Shown: piece by piece, positions 9,293 through 18,096 of the stretch
How the letters are laid out: every line of letters starts with the position of its first letter
How positions within the stretch are numbered: the first letter of the stretch is position 1
From: Haloarculaceae archaeon H-GB1-1
Lineage (GTDB): Archaea; Halobacteriota; Halobacteria; Halobacteriales; Haloarculaceae
Reading direction: 5' to 3'
Assembly: GCA_029688825.1 (NCBI GenBank)
Contig: JARUKX010000018.1
Coordinates: forward strand, 1-64,000
Length of the DNA stretch: 64,000 nt
Notes under the pieces: model-generated
Seen by the model: only the letters and a program-made list of their open reading frames with translations
Told to the model about the DNA's origin: nothing
The model's database searches: none
Program-made: the position numbers and the translations under genes

Positions 9293-10054
9293 ATGACACA
9301 GAAAGAGGTCCCCATTCGGTCCGTCGAGACGACGTTTCGGATGCTCGAGGCGCTCCGTCGGATGGAGGGCGGGACGGTATCGGCGGTCGCAGAGCGCCTG
9401 GATATTCCTGTCAGTACGGCGCACGTCCACCTCAACACGCTCCGTGAACTGGAGTACGTCACGCAGGACGGCGACGAGTACACCGTCGGACTCCGGTTTC
9501 TCGGCCTGGGCGAAAGCGCACGAAGTGATGTTCGGGTCGCCGACGCCGCCGAACCCGAACTCGAAAAGCTCGCTACGGAGACCGGAGAGGTAGCTCACCT
9601 GATGGTCGAAGAGCACGGGTGGGGCGTCCACCTCCTCAGTGCGACCGGCGAGGACGCCGTGCCGCTGGACACGTACGCCGGAAAGCGAATCAGGCTCCAC
9701 CAGACAGGTCGAGGGAAGGCGATCCTCGCGAAGCTCTCCGAGGAGCGACGCGATGAGATATTCGAGGCGCGAGGGTTGCCCGCGGCAACGCCGAACACGG
9801 TAACCGACCGGGAGGATTTGCGGGCGGAACTGGAGACGGTGAGCGAGCGGGGGTACGCCATCGACGAGGGTGAACGAATCGACGGTCTTGGCTGCGTCGC
9901 CGCACCAATCACCGACGACGTCGGAGAACCGGTCGGGGCCATCAGTGTCGCGGGTCCGTTGGGCCGGGTCGGTGTGGACCGACTCTCCGGAGACATCGCG
10001 GAGCAGGTGCTCAACACCGCGAACGTCATCGAGTTCAATCTCAACTTCTCCTGA
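9293..10054 (+). CDS. IclR family transcriptional regulator
   Basis: DNA-binding regulator of 253 aa with an N-terminal winged helix (ETTFRMLEALRRMEGG, AERLDIPVSTAHVHL) and a C-terminal IclR effector domain (residues about 75-250, with GRGKAILAKLSEE and GCVAAPITDDVGEPVGAISV). The ATG at 9293 is chosen over an in-frame GTG at 9281 because a TATA-like GAATTATC lies about 30 bases upstream. It is divergent from the PLP enzyme and probably controls part of the surrounding catabolic cluster. Confidence 0.92.
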   Translation: MTQKEVPIRSVETTFRMLEALRRMEGGTVSAVAERLDIPVSTAHVHLNTLRELEYVTQDGDEYTVGLRFLGLGESARSDVRVADAAEPELEKLATETGEVAHLMVEEHGWGVHLLSATGEDAVPLDTYAGKRIRLHQTGRGKAILAKLSEERRDEIFEARGLPAATPNTVTDREDLRAELETVSERGYAIDEGERIDGLGCVAAPITDDVGEPVGAISVAGPLGRVGVDRLSGDIAEQVLNTANVIEFNLNFS

Positions 10055-10391
10055 CGAATCTATTCAACTGTCTTGGAACGCGTCCGAATCCCTCGTCTCA
10101 CGTCCTCTACCGGTCCTCGTGAGCTGTCGTATGACACATCGACTTCGCTCTCCGCTGTGTGTCCCGCATCGCTTGCGTGACCGTCCCACGCTGTGACATA
10201 GATACGCTTGTAATGAATCTCGGCGAACTCGACAGGGGACGCGTGTCCACCCGCCTCAACTCGAGACGGCACCGGCGTGGTTCGTTCAATCCTGTTGGAC
10301 ACTCCGCTGGACGGCACCGAGGACGGACCTCTGGTGTGACTCTCGACACCTGTGACGCTCGAGGGGGTGGACGGGACGAGGGCGGTGGCGG
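10055..10391. other. Intergenic region between convergent genes
   Basis: About 340 bases between the convergent ends of the IclR regulator and the Ldh_2 gene. No credible coding region was seen. It contains a semi-palindromic block (10190-10217) that recurs at 16720-16747. Confidence 0.6.
10190..10217. promoter_or_regulatory. Candidate operator, copy 1
   Basis: A 28-base block containing CTTGTAATG and a partly inverted TGACATAG arm. It matches the block at 16720-16747 at 19 of 28 positions, both in non-coding DNA at the flanks of the catabolic island. It could be a regulator site or a promoter left from a lost gene. Confidence 0.3.
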
Positions 10392-11504
10392 CTACTCCTC
10401 GAACAGGCCGGGGGGAACGTCGACACCGACCTCGTCCGCGTGGTCGCGGAGCGACGCCGCCACTTCGGGCGGAATCGGAATCCCGTTGCGGCGGCGGCGC
10501 TGCGCGGTCTCCCACTCCGGTTGCCCGGGGAGCAACGCGTCGTCGCTCGTTGCTGCGTGGCCCGGACCGAACGCCTCGCTCCCCTCGGTCGCCTCGACGT
10601 GACGCGCCAGCGCCGATACGGACGCCCGGAGACCATCCTTCGTCGTGAACCGGAGTGGGTCGACGAAGACGAACGCGGCGGCATTGCTCCACGTCTCGGG
10701 GTCGCCCTGGCCGATGACCGTCGTGTCACCGACGATCCCGGCGAGCAACTCTGCCACGAGTGCGAGCCCGAAGCCCTTGTACCCGCTCACCTGCCCACCG
10801 AGCGGCTGAAGCGCACCGGTCCCCGCTGCGAATGCGGCGGGATCACGGACCGGCTGGCCGTCGTCGTCGACGACCCATCCCTCCGGCAGGGAGTGGCCCT
10901 GTTTGCGGCGTTCCCGGACCTTGCCGTTGGCCACCTGGCAGGTCGCCATATCGAGGACGATCGGGAAATCGAGCGCGCCGTACGTCGGTATGCCGAATGC
11001 GATGGGGTTCGTGGAGAGTCGGCGCTCGCTGGAGCCAGGGGGCGCGACGACGAACGACCCGCCCTGAGTGTTGACGAAGGCCAGGCACACCAGGCCGGCG
11101 TCGGCTGCCCGCTCTACCCACTCGCCGATGCGACCGAGGTGGCCGCCGTTCCGAACGCCGACGACCGACACGCCGAACTCGGTCGCTCCCTCGATACCCT
11201 CCTCGACCGCGACCCGGCCGACGAGCTGGCCGAAGGTTCGTCCTCCGTCGACGTGAATCGATTCGTCTTCGGCCGTGACCGTCGGCGTCCCAGTGGGGTC
11301 CAGATTTCCCTCCGCTATCAGGTCCCTGTAGTACGGCACTCGCGTCACGCCGTGGGATCCGTGTCCCCGGAGGTCGGCGGCGACCAGCGACTCGGCGACG
11401 TCTCGGGCACTCTCGGGTGGCAGTCCCAGCGGTTCGACGAGATCGGACGCGAACACAACGAGCGCGTCGCTATCGACTCTATACACTGTTTCCACCTCCG
11501 ACAT
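10392..11504 (-). CDS. Ldh_2 family malate/lactate/2-hydroxyacid dehydrogenase
   Basis: NAD(P)-dependent oxidoreductase of the Ldh_2 (MDH2/LDH2) family, 370 aa, normal length. The substrate-binding signature RGHGSHGVTRVPYY is near residues 47-60, and the NGGHLGRIGEW region and LPEGWVVDDDG segment follow. Relatives act on malate, lactate, ureidoglycolate, sulfolactate or delta-1-piperideine-2-carboxylate, so the substrate is open. It is divergent from an MFS carrier (159 bases), suggesting joint regulation of uptake and oxidation of an organic acid. Confidence 0.9.
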   Translation of the reverse strand: MSEVETVYRVDSDALVVFASDLVEPLGLPPESARDVAESLVAADLRGHGSHGVTRVPYYRDLIAEGNLDPTGTPTVTAEDESIHVDGGRTFGQLVGRVAVEEGIEGATEFGVSVVGVRNGGHLGRIGEWVERAADAGLVCLAFVNTQGGSFVVAPPGSSERRLSTNPIAFGIPTYGALDFPIVLDMATCQVANGKVRERRKQGHSLPEGWVVDDDGQPVRDPAAFAAGTGALQPLGGQVSGYKGFGLALVAELLAGIVGDTTVIGQGDPETWSNAAAFVFVDPLRFTTKDGLRASVSALARHVEATEGSEAFGPGHAATSDDALLPGQPEWETAQRRRRNGIPIPPEVAASLRDHADEVGVDVPPGLFEE

Positions 11505-11663
11505 ATTGTATCATACAGAAGTGCTGTCGTGGCTCACACTTAGTGGTTTCTCCGTCGACCGTCTCAACTCCCGCGCGAGACGGGTGATCGACCGTCGGCG
11601 ACAGACGGTCGGCGATACTCGTCCCCTAAACACTCTTGTACGTGCGGAACTTTGTCACTCTCG

Positions 11664-12923
11664 ATGGGACCGCTCGCGGAGCAACACTGGCGGCGACGAC
11701 TGGCGGATTCGGGCATCTACTACGGCTGGTTCGTCGTCCTCGCGAGCTTCGTCGGGCAGTTCGCCGCCTTCGGGACGATATACTCCTTCGGCGTGTTCTT
11801 CGGCCACATCGTCGACGCGTTCGGGCTCTCGCACGCGAACACCGCCGTCGTGTACTCGTTCCAGTCCGTCGTCATCTACGTGGGCGGCGCGGTCCTGGGA
11901 ATCGTTATCGACCGGTACGACGTTCGACGTCTGTTCGGGCTCGGTTCGGTGTTGCTCGTTCTGGGAATGGCGGGTGCGAGCCAGTTGGGGACGTTCACGG
12001 GTGTCGTACTCTCCTACGGATTGGTCGCTGGAGTCGGCATCGGACTGCTGTACGTCATCGCGTACACGGCTCCGGTACGGTGGTTCGAGCGGCGGCGAGG
12101 GCTCGCACTCGGAGTGGCGACGGCGGGCGGCGGGCTGGGTATCCTGACCATGGCGCCGCTGTCGTCGTGGCTCATCGCCCGCCTCGGCTGGCAGACGGCG
12201 TACCTCTATCTCTCGACCGGTCTGTTCGTCGTCCTCGCGCTGGCGACGGTCGTCCTCGCCGAGTCGCCCGACGCACTGGCGGACGCCTCCAGCTCGAACG
12301 GCGACGATACCTTACCGGCGGAATCGCTCCGGTCGCAGCTCTCTGGCGCCTGGAAGGTCGCGTCGTCGCCGGCGTTCGGCCTCGTGCTCGTCGGGTACCT
12401 CCTGGGTTACACGCCAGTATACGTGTTTCAGGTGCACCTCGTCGAACACGCGACAGTGGCCGGAATCGGTCGCTCCGTCGGCGTCCTCGCGGTCAGCGTC
12501 TGGGGCGTTGCGAACGTCGTCGGAAAGCTCTCGACCGGCCACGCCGCCGACCGTCTCCGAAGCTCACGCGTCGTGATCGGGTCAGCACTCGTGCTCGGGG
12601 CCGTCACGATAGGCATCGGGCTGGTCGGCCGCGCGAGCGTCCTCCTCGGGCTGATGACGGTCTTCGCGGTCACCCACGCGGGGCTCGGGGCGCTGATGTC
12701 GGTCCTCATTTCGGACCTCTTCGGCCAGGAGTACCTGAGCACGCTGTTCGGCTTTGCGGGGCTAGCCTTCGCCCTCACCGGCTCCGTTGCGCCCTACCTC
12801 GCGGGACTCAGCTACGATTCGTTTGGAACCTACACGCCGGCCTTCGTCGCCGCCGGCCTGTGCTGCGTCCTCGCAAGCGCCGTCTTGTTCGCGGCTACCC
12901 GAATCGAATCCAGGCCTGCGTGA
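11664..12923 (+). CDS. MFS transporter, oxalate/formate antiporter-like (OFA) type
   Basis: Twelve-helix secondary transporter, 419 aa. The N terminus (IYYGWFVVLASFVGQFAAFG) is typical of the OFA/monocarboxylate MFS group, and the loop 2-3 area has DRYDVRRLFG. The ATG at 11664 is preferred over a TTG at 11652. It is divergent from the Ldh_2 dehydrogenase and upstream of an amidohydrolase and a MmgE/PrpD gene, so an organic acid is the likely cargo. Confidence 0.9.
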   Translation: MGPLAEQHWRRRLADSGIYYGWFVVLASFVGQFAAFGTIYSFGVFFGHIVDAFGLSHANTAVVYSFQSVVIYVGGAVLGIVIDRYDVRRLFGLGSVLLVLGMAGASQLGTFTGVVLSYGLVAGVGIGLLYVIAYTAPVRWFERRRGLALGVATAGGGLGILTMAPLSSWLIARLGWQTAYLYLSTGLFVVLALATVVLAESPDALADASSSNGDDTLPAESLRSQLSGAWKVASSPAFGLVLVGYLLGYTPVYVFQVHLVEHATVAGIGRSVGVLAVSVWGVANVVGKLSTGHAADRLRSSRVVIGSALVLGAVTIGIGLVGRASVLLGLMTVFAVTHAGLGALMSVLISDLFGQEYLSTLFGFAGLAFALTGSVAPYLAGLSYDSFGTYTPAFVAAGLCCVLASAVLFAATRIESRPA

Positions 12924-12980
12924 GCACGGCGGTCACCTCCTCCACACCAGCTTTTTGGTGCGGCGCGTCGATGTACGGGC

Positions 12981-13772
12981 ATGGTCATCGACTGTCACAC
13001 GCACGTCGGGAGTCATCTGGGTGCGGACGGAATCAACCGAGCAGCACCCGGGGAGCTGTCGGCCGAGTACGAAACGCGGACTGAGATCATGGACGCGAAC
13101 GGAATCGACCAGGCCGTCGTCCTCCCGACGTACACCTACGACAAGCGCCAGGGAGCAGTGGGGACCCGTGCATTGAACGACCGACTGAAGCACCTCGAGG
13201 GGGAGTACGACCGATTCTGCCGTGCGATAGGGACGGTCGAACCCCTCCACGGAGACGCCGCACTCGACGAACTGGAGCGGATGGCCGAGATGGGCTTCGA
13301 GGGGGTCTCCTGGCACCACCGGTACCAGGGGACCGCCATCGATGACCCGACCACCGTCTCCTGTCTCGAGCGGGCCGGTGAACTCGACCTCGTCCCGTTC
13401 GTCCACGCCTATCAGCTGTACGAAGCGGAGAACTTCGATCACCTCGAAAACGCGCTGGAGCACACCGACGGGCCGGTCGTCGTCCTGGACGCGCTCACGT
13501 CGGCTCCGAACGTCGAGCGAGCAATCGACCTGGGGCAGCGATTCGAGAACGTCCGGTTCGATACGGGCATGCTCTACTCGCTGGACAACGTCGTCGAACG
13601 AATCGTCGACGAACTCGGACCCGAACGGCTGCTGTTCGGCACTGCGTTCTACGCCACGCCGCTTCAGTACCGGAAATCGGCGACGCTCTTCCAGGTCGAG
13701 ACCGCTGACGTCTCGGAGCCGGCTCGGCAGCGAATCCTCGAAGGGAACGTCTCGGATCTTCTCGACCTCTGA
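12981..13772 (+). CDS. Amidohydrolase family 2 (TIM-barrel metal-dependent hydrolase)
   Basis: A 263-residue amidohydrolase-2 type protein. The metal-binding HxH is visible at the N terminus (MVIDCHTHVG), a second His site may be HHRYQG near residues 113-118, and the C-terminal FGTAF takes the place of the common FGSDxP. Members act as decarboxylases, lactonases or amide hydrolases. It starts 57 bases after the MFS gene and precedes the MmgE/PrpD gene, so it probably belongs to the same pathway. Replacement of the usual C-terminal Asp motif may mean altered metal binding. Confidence 0.82.
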   Translation: MVIDCHTHVGSHLGADGINRAAPGELSAEYETRTEIMDANGIDQAVVLPTYTYDKRQGAVGTRALNDRLKHLEGEYDRFCRAIGTVEPLHGDAALDELERMAEMGFEGVSWHHRYQGTAIDDPTTVSCLERAGELDLVPFVHAYQLYEAENFDHLENALEHTDGPVVVLDALTSAPNVERAIDLGQRFENVRFDTGMLYSLDNVVERIVDELGPERLLFGTAFYATPLQYRKSATLFQVETADVSEPARQRILEGNVSDLLDL

Positions 13773-13850
13773 CCACGTCTGTCTCGCCGTTCCTGGAGGA
13801 AATCCTTCGCCACCCCAAGGTTTACCTGTTAGACTATCGATTCTTCTGTC

Positions 13851-15197
13851 ATGAGTGTCTCTGACACACAAGAGCTTGGAACGGACGTGCTCGTGGACTA
13901 CCTGTTGACGGAATCACTCGCGGACGCGCCGGCCGGCGTCGACGCGGGCCTCAGACGTCGCGTCGTCGATACGCTCGGAGCAATCGTCGCTGGGTTTCGC
14001 GTCGAGGGCATCGACGAGACGGCCGACTACGCGGCGGTCACGTTCAGCGACGGCGAGCACACGATTCTCGACGGATCGGGCCGTGAGCTCTGCCTCGAGG
14101 GCGCGGTGCTCGCTAATGGGATGGCGTGTAACGCGTTAGACATCGACGACGGCTCCCGAATCGCCGAGGGACACCCGGCTGCTACCGTGGTCCCGGCGGC
14201 GCTCGCCGAAGCGGAGCGACAAGACGCGACCGTCGGCGAATTCCTCGACGCCGTCCTCGCGGGCTACGAGGTCGCCTGCCGGGTCGCCCTGACGCTAAAG
14301 GAGTGGACCGGCATGTACAACGGTAGCGGGAGTTGGGGTGCCGTCGGGGCGGCAGGTGCCGTGGCGCGCCTCCGCGACGCCGACCACGAAACGACGCGGC
14401 ACGCGCTGGGCATCGCCGAGTGGAACGCACCGATCAACCCCGTGATGCGTAGCGTTCGAACGCCCGGGAGCGGGTTCACGAAAGACGGTATCGGGTGGGG
14501 CGGGCTCGTCGGTGCAATGGCGGCAAACGTCGCCGAGCGCGGTCTTCAGGGGTCGGGAACGGTGTTCGACGAGGAGGGCACGAATCTCGACCCCCTGGCC
14601 TCGCTCGGCGAGGAGTACCTCCTGACCCAGAGCTACTACAAACCGTACCCGGCCTGCCGGTGGACGCACTCGGGAGTCGACGCGGCGTTCGAACTGCTGG
14701 ACAGGCACGATATCGACACCGACGACATCGATGCCGTCAGGGTGTACAGCCACCGGAAGGCCATCGGCCTCGGGACGCGCCGTCCGGAGACTCCCGACGC
14801 GGCCGAGTACTCCTATCCGTACGTGCTGGCCGCCGCTCTGGCGACGGGCGAGTGGCTCACCCCGGAGGACCTCAACGAGGAGACCAGGACTGACGACCGG
14901 GTCCTCGACCTCGTGGACAAGATCCAGCTTCATCACTCCCCGGAAGCACAGGAGGCGTACTCCGCGCAGTCCCTGTCGCGTATCGAACTCGACGTCGACG
15001 GTGAAACGTACCGCTCGGAGCTGACAAACGGGCTGGGCGCTCGGGACCGCCCGATGACGGACGACCAGCACCGTCACAAACAGGAGGTGCTCATCGACCG
15101 GTATCTCGGTGAGGGAACGGCGGCGAATCTCAACGAACTCATCGCGGACGACGACCGCCGGGTTCGGGACCTGGTCGCCGCCTTGCACCCCGACTAG
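13851..15197 (+). CDS. MmgE/PrpD family protein
   Basis: A 448-residue protein of the MmgE/PrpD family, which includes 2-methylcitrate dehydratase, cis-aconitate decarboxylase and related dehydratases or isomerases. Family landmarks include the N-terminal LADAPAGVDAGLRRRVVDTL, the CNALDIDDGSRIAEGHPAATVVPAALA block near residues 90-115, and the QSYYKPYPACRWTHSGVDA block near residues 260-278. It lies between an amidohydrolase and an MFS carrier. The substrate is unknown; other methylcitrate-cycle genes are absent from the window, so PrpD proper is not supported. Confidence 0.9.
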   Translation: MSVSDTQELGTDVLVDYLLTESLADAPAGVDAGLRRRVVDTLGAIVAGFRVEGIDETADYAAVTFSDGEHTILDGSGRELCLEGAVLANGMACNALDIDDGSRIAEGHPAATVVPAALAEAERQDATVGEFLDAVLAGYEVACRVALTLKEWTGMYNGSGSWGAVGAAGAVARLRDADHETTRHALGIAEWNAPINPVMRSVRTPGSGFTKDGIGWGGLVGAMAANVAERGLQGSGTVFDEEGTNLDPLASLGEEYLLTQSYYKPYPACRWTHSGVDAAFELLDRHDIDTDDIDAVRVYSHRKAIGLGTRRPETPDAAEYSYPYVLAAALATGEWLTPEDLNEETRTDDRVLDLVDKIQLHHSPEAQEAYSAQSLSRIELDVDGETYRSELTNGLGARDRPMTDDQHRHKQEVLIDRYLGEGTAANLNELIADDDRRVRDLVAALHPD

Positions 15198-15334
15198 GGA
15201 CCGACATCCCCAGCCGGCTCAGACGCACATTTCCCGACGACGCACCGTCTAGACCAGTCGATGGGCCGCTGACGAGAAGGGGGCCAGTGGGATACAGTAA
15301 AGTAGCTGCTCGTACTCATACATTCCTGGGACCA

Positions 15335-16522
15335 ATGGCACAGGGGCATCCACAGGAGTCGCTCGTCACGGAGTACTCGGGACGATTGGCGAATCTGATC
15401 GCGGCCACGAGTTTCCTCACGTTCCTCGGCCGCGGTGCGATTCCACCGCTGTTGCCGCGTCTCGTGACCGACCTATCCATCTCACTCTCGCAGGCGGGTC
15501 TCGGCCTCACGGTGCTCTGGCTCTCGTACGCTGTCTTTCACTATCCCGGTGGGCGACTCTCCGATCAGTTGACCCGGAAGACGCCCCTCGTGGCGAGTCT
15601 GGGCCTGTTGATCGTCGGATTCACCATGCTCACAGTCAATCCAACGTACGCGTCGTTCCTCCTCGGCGTGGCGCTCGTCGGAACCGGACACGGCCTGTTC
15701 ATGCCCGCCTCGCGGGGCCTCATCGCGGACCTGTTCGTCGAGCGGCGTGCCCAGGCGTTCGGGCTCCAGGTCGGAGCGGCTTCGGCGGGGAGTGCCCTCT
15801 CGGCTGGACTTGCGGTCGTCGTCGTGGCGGTCGCGACCTGGCAGACTGCGTTCGTTCCCTCGGTCGTCGGCCTGTTCGTAATCGCGCTGTTGATGCACCA
15901 CTGGAACCGGGAGACCTACCGTGTCGCCCGGATCGAACTCGGGCTCGGGAACACGGTCACGCGTCTCCTCACCTCACCTCGGATGCGAACCATACTGGCC
16001 GCGTACTGTCTGTTCTCGTTCTCCTGGCTCGGAGTCATTAGCTTCCTGCCGACGTATCTGCACGTGGGGAAAGGGTTCTCGTTGACAATCGGGAGCGCAG
16101 CCTACGCGCTCGTGTACGTCATCGGAATCGTCGCCTCGCCGATAGCCGGGAACCTGGCCGACCGCTTCCCTCGACTCCTCACTGCTGCCGGGGCGTTGAC
16201 GGTCGCTGCGGTCGGCCTCGCCGGGCTACTAATGGTCGATTCACTCGCCCTGATCGGTGTCAGCACTGCCGTCTTCGGTATCGGACTGTTCGGGACGCCA
16301 CCGGTCTTGCAGTCGGCGATGTTCGATGCCTTCCCCGACGATAGCCTCGCGGGCGACTTCGGCGCGATGAAGACGATCTACACGGCTATCGGAGCGCTCG
16401 GGCCGGGATACGTCGGGATCGTCGTCGAACGGGCGAGCTACCGACCCGCATTCGTGAGCTTCGTCTTCTGTCTGGTCGTGGCCATCCTCGCGCTCGTTCA
16501 GGCCTCTCGGATGGCGGAGTGA
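15335..16522 (+). CDS. MFS transporter
   Basis: Twelve-helix major facilitator protein, 395 aa from the ATG at 15335; an upstream GTG (15287) would add an unlikely 16-residue leader. The helix 2-3 loop contains GGRLSDQLTRKTP and the second half has the equivalent GNLADRFPRLL. It is the last gene of the catabolic island and the second MFS carrier in it. The cargo is not predictable. Confidence 0.88.
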   Translation: MAQGHPQESLVTEYSGRLANLIAATSFLTFLGRGAIPPLLPRLVTDLSISLSQAGLGLTVLWLSYAVFHYPGGRLSDQLTRKTPLVASLGLLIVGFTMLTVNPTYASFLLGVALVGTGHGLFMPASRGLIADLFVERRAQAFGLQVGAASAGSALSAGLAVVVVAVATWQTAFVPSVVGLFVIALLMHHWNRETYRVARIELGLGNTVTRLLTSPRMRTILAAYCLFSFSWLGVISFLPTYLHVGKGFSLTIGSAAYALVYVIGIVASPIAGNLADRFPRLLTAAGALTVAAVGLAGLLMVDSLALIGVSTAVFGIGLFGTPPVLQSAMFDAFPDDSLAGDFGAMKTIYTAIGALGPGYVGIVVERASYRPAFVSFVFCLVVAILALVQASRMAE

Positions 16523-16719
16523 CGCCCAGCCGATGGACGTCTCGATGCCTTCGATCTCTCCGTGCGGCACTCACTACGGGGGTCTGCGGACCGCGCGGTC
16601 GGGTCCGAGTCGGCGGGCTCGCGCTCGACGGTTCCTAACTTAAATCTGCACATACTACGGGACTACCGGTATGAGTAGCTTCTCCAGAGCGGCCCTCAGA
16701 CGTTCACCTGGCCGACATT

Positions 16720-16747
16720 GCCGTTACGAAAGTATGTTTGTAATGGA
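16720..16747. promoter_or_regulatory. Candidate operator, copy 2
   Basis: Near-palindromic core TTACGAAAGTATGTTTGTAA inside a 28-base block that matches 10190-10217 at 19 of 28 bases. It lies about 200 bases after the last MFS gene of the island with no gene immediately downstream on either strand. Confidence 0.3.
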
Positions 16748-17495
16748 CGCCCGATCTCGGGCCTTCTACGCCGATTCGCTGACCGGTTCGTCGAGATCGT
16801 AACGGAGGCCGACGTCGAACGACAGACGAGAAATACATCCTGGACACGTTCGGCAGACGCTGTATCGGGTGTTCAGCGGAAAGTCGTCTCGCACGGTAGG
16901 TCACGGTTCTCCTGAAGGGACGGACGACGACGGTTCCACGAAGTCGGCCCTCTCAACACAATGGAACATGACAGCTGGACACCCGGTCATCGGGCCTCCG
17001 TCGACGGTGCCAAAAAGAGCGTCAAGGATATAGTATCGATACTGACTCCTGGTCCGTCGCCGAGGAGGGAACGCGACCGATGCGTCGAGAGCCGTTTCCG
17101 ATCGGCGAACCAATCGACCACAGACCCACTCTCCATCTACCTTCGTCGACGGACGAGCGACCCCTGTTCTCGGTGCGGTCGAGACACCATGTGCGGCTGA
17201 GGGGACCAGTGAAGCACCCTATGAAATTCATAATAGTATTCAATCATTTCCGTCAATACCACAGTATTTTGTGAATATAAAGTGTATTATTATTTAGTTT
17301 CTCGACCGCCCTCGATTTCCTTATCGAGGAGGTTCTCTTGTGCGAAACGACCTGGCTTGATACGAGACGTAGTGCTCTCTGGCGGCCGAAAGGCCACCTC
17401 GGCGAGGATCGTCGTGCAACACGGTCGGTGTGAGTAGGCGTTGCTTCACTCGCAGTGGCTGACGGACACGGTCTCCGAGGTCTCGAGTGTACCAT

Positions 17496-17524
17496 CCAAT
17501 CCAGTGCACACACGACTGGATTGG
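17496..17524. repeat. Perfect 10-base inverted repeat (hairpin)
   Basis: CCAATCCAGT at 17496-17505 and ACTGGATTGG at 17515-17524 with a nine-base loop. It sits between two AT-rich patches in non-coding DNA. The role is unknown. Confidence 0.6.
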
Positions 17525-17769
17525 CCGATAGCACCACTGGCAATATCTGGAAACACGACGCTACACTGCAGCGCCAGCTGATCTTGCTATCGATGGAGAC
17601 AGAATTGGACGGCCTCATCGATGGAATAGTGATCGTGGTGCATGGACCGGAACTGCTTGCTTCCGGCGATGACTCCGGAAGCTGATCGATGGCACGCTCC
17701 AGGAGATGTACATCGTACTCACGCAATAATCTAATATTTTTTATATACTATTATAATTTATAAGAGTAT

Positions 17770-17800
17770 GTGGGTTTGAAGTGGGTTATCTGGGTTTGAA
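17770..17800 (+). repeat. Short tandem direct repeats, about 20-base period
   Basis: TGGGTTTGAA occurs at 17771-17780 and 17791-17800, with a partial copy (GTGGGTTATC) between them. An AT-rich tract lies directly upstream. It resembles iterons next to a melting region, but there is no Cdc6/Orc gene nearby. Confidence 0.45.
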
Positions 17801-18096
17801 CGAGATTCGTGACTGATGAAGCGGGCCGCTCGGTATGCTCCAGGTGGTGGGTCCTCGGCGGGGCCAGTCACGGCCGGTGGATCCACCGGTAACGTTCAGC
17901 ACCCTCCCCCTCGGCTCTACGCCGCCGAGCTCGTGCCACGGCGCAAAGACGGGCGATTGGGCGTGTCGTCCGACTCGAATCCCGAGGAGGCGGGAGGAGA
18001 CGGACAGCGCCGCAGCCCGACGGCGGTGTGCGCACTCTCGACTGACTCGCCGAGTTGCTGTGGTGGTCAGCGACGGCTCTGCTCAGTCGACTGTCG

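Larger units (their letters stand above)
16523..18096. other. Gene-poor intergenic region, 1.57 kb
   Basis: No recognisable gene. The region has two strongly AT-rich patches (about 17215-17310 and 17720-17770) flanking a stretch of normal GC that carries an unrecognised minus-strand ORF (17253-17726) with poor codon character. It also holds a candidate operator (16720-16747), a hairpin (17496-17524) and short direct repeats (17771-17800). The ORF at 17816-18226 overlaps the convergent NosD-like gene and looks spurious. The pattern fits a decayed insertion, but no transposase or terminal inverted repeat could be recognised. Confidence 0.5.

Noticed and set aside
17253-17726. 157-aa minus-strand ORF as a transposase
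   Set aside because: No DDE or HUH motif, no terminal inverted repeat, and codon use is poor.
17771-17800. CRISPR array or replication origin
   Set aside because: Only two full 10-base repeats; no Cas or Cdc6/Orc gene and no typical origin box.
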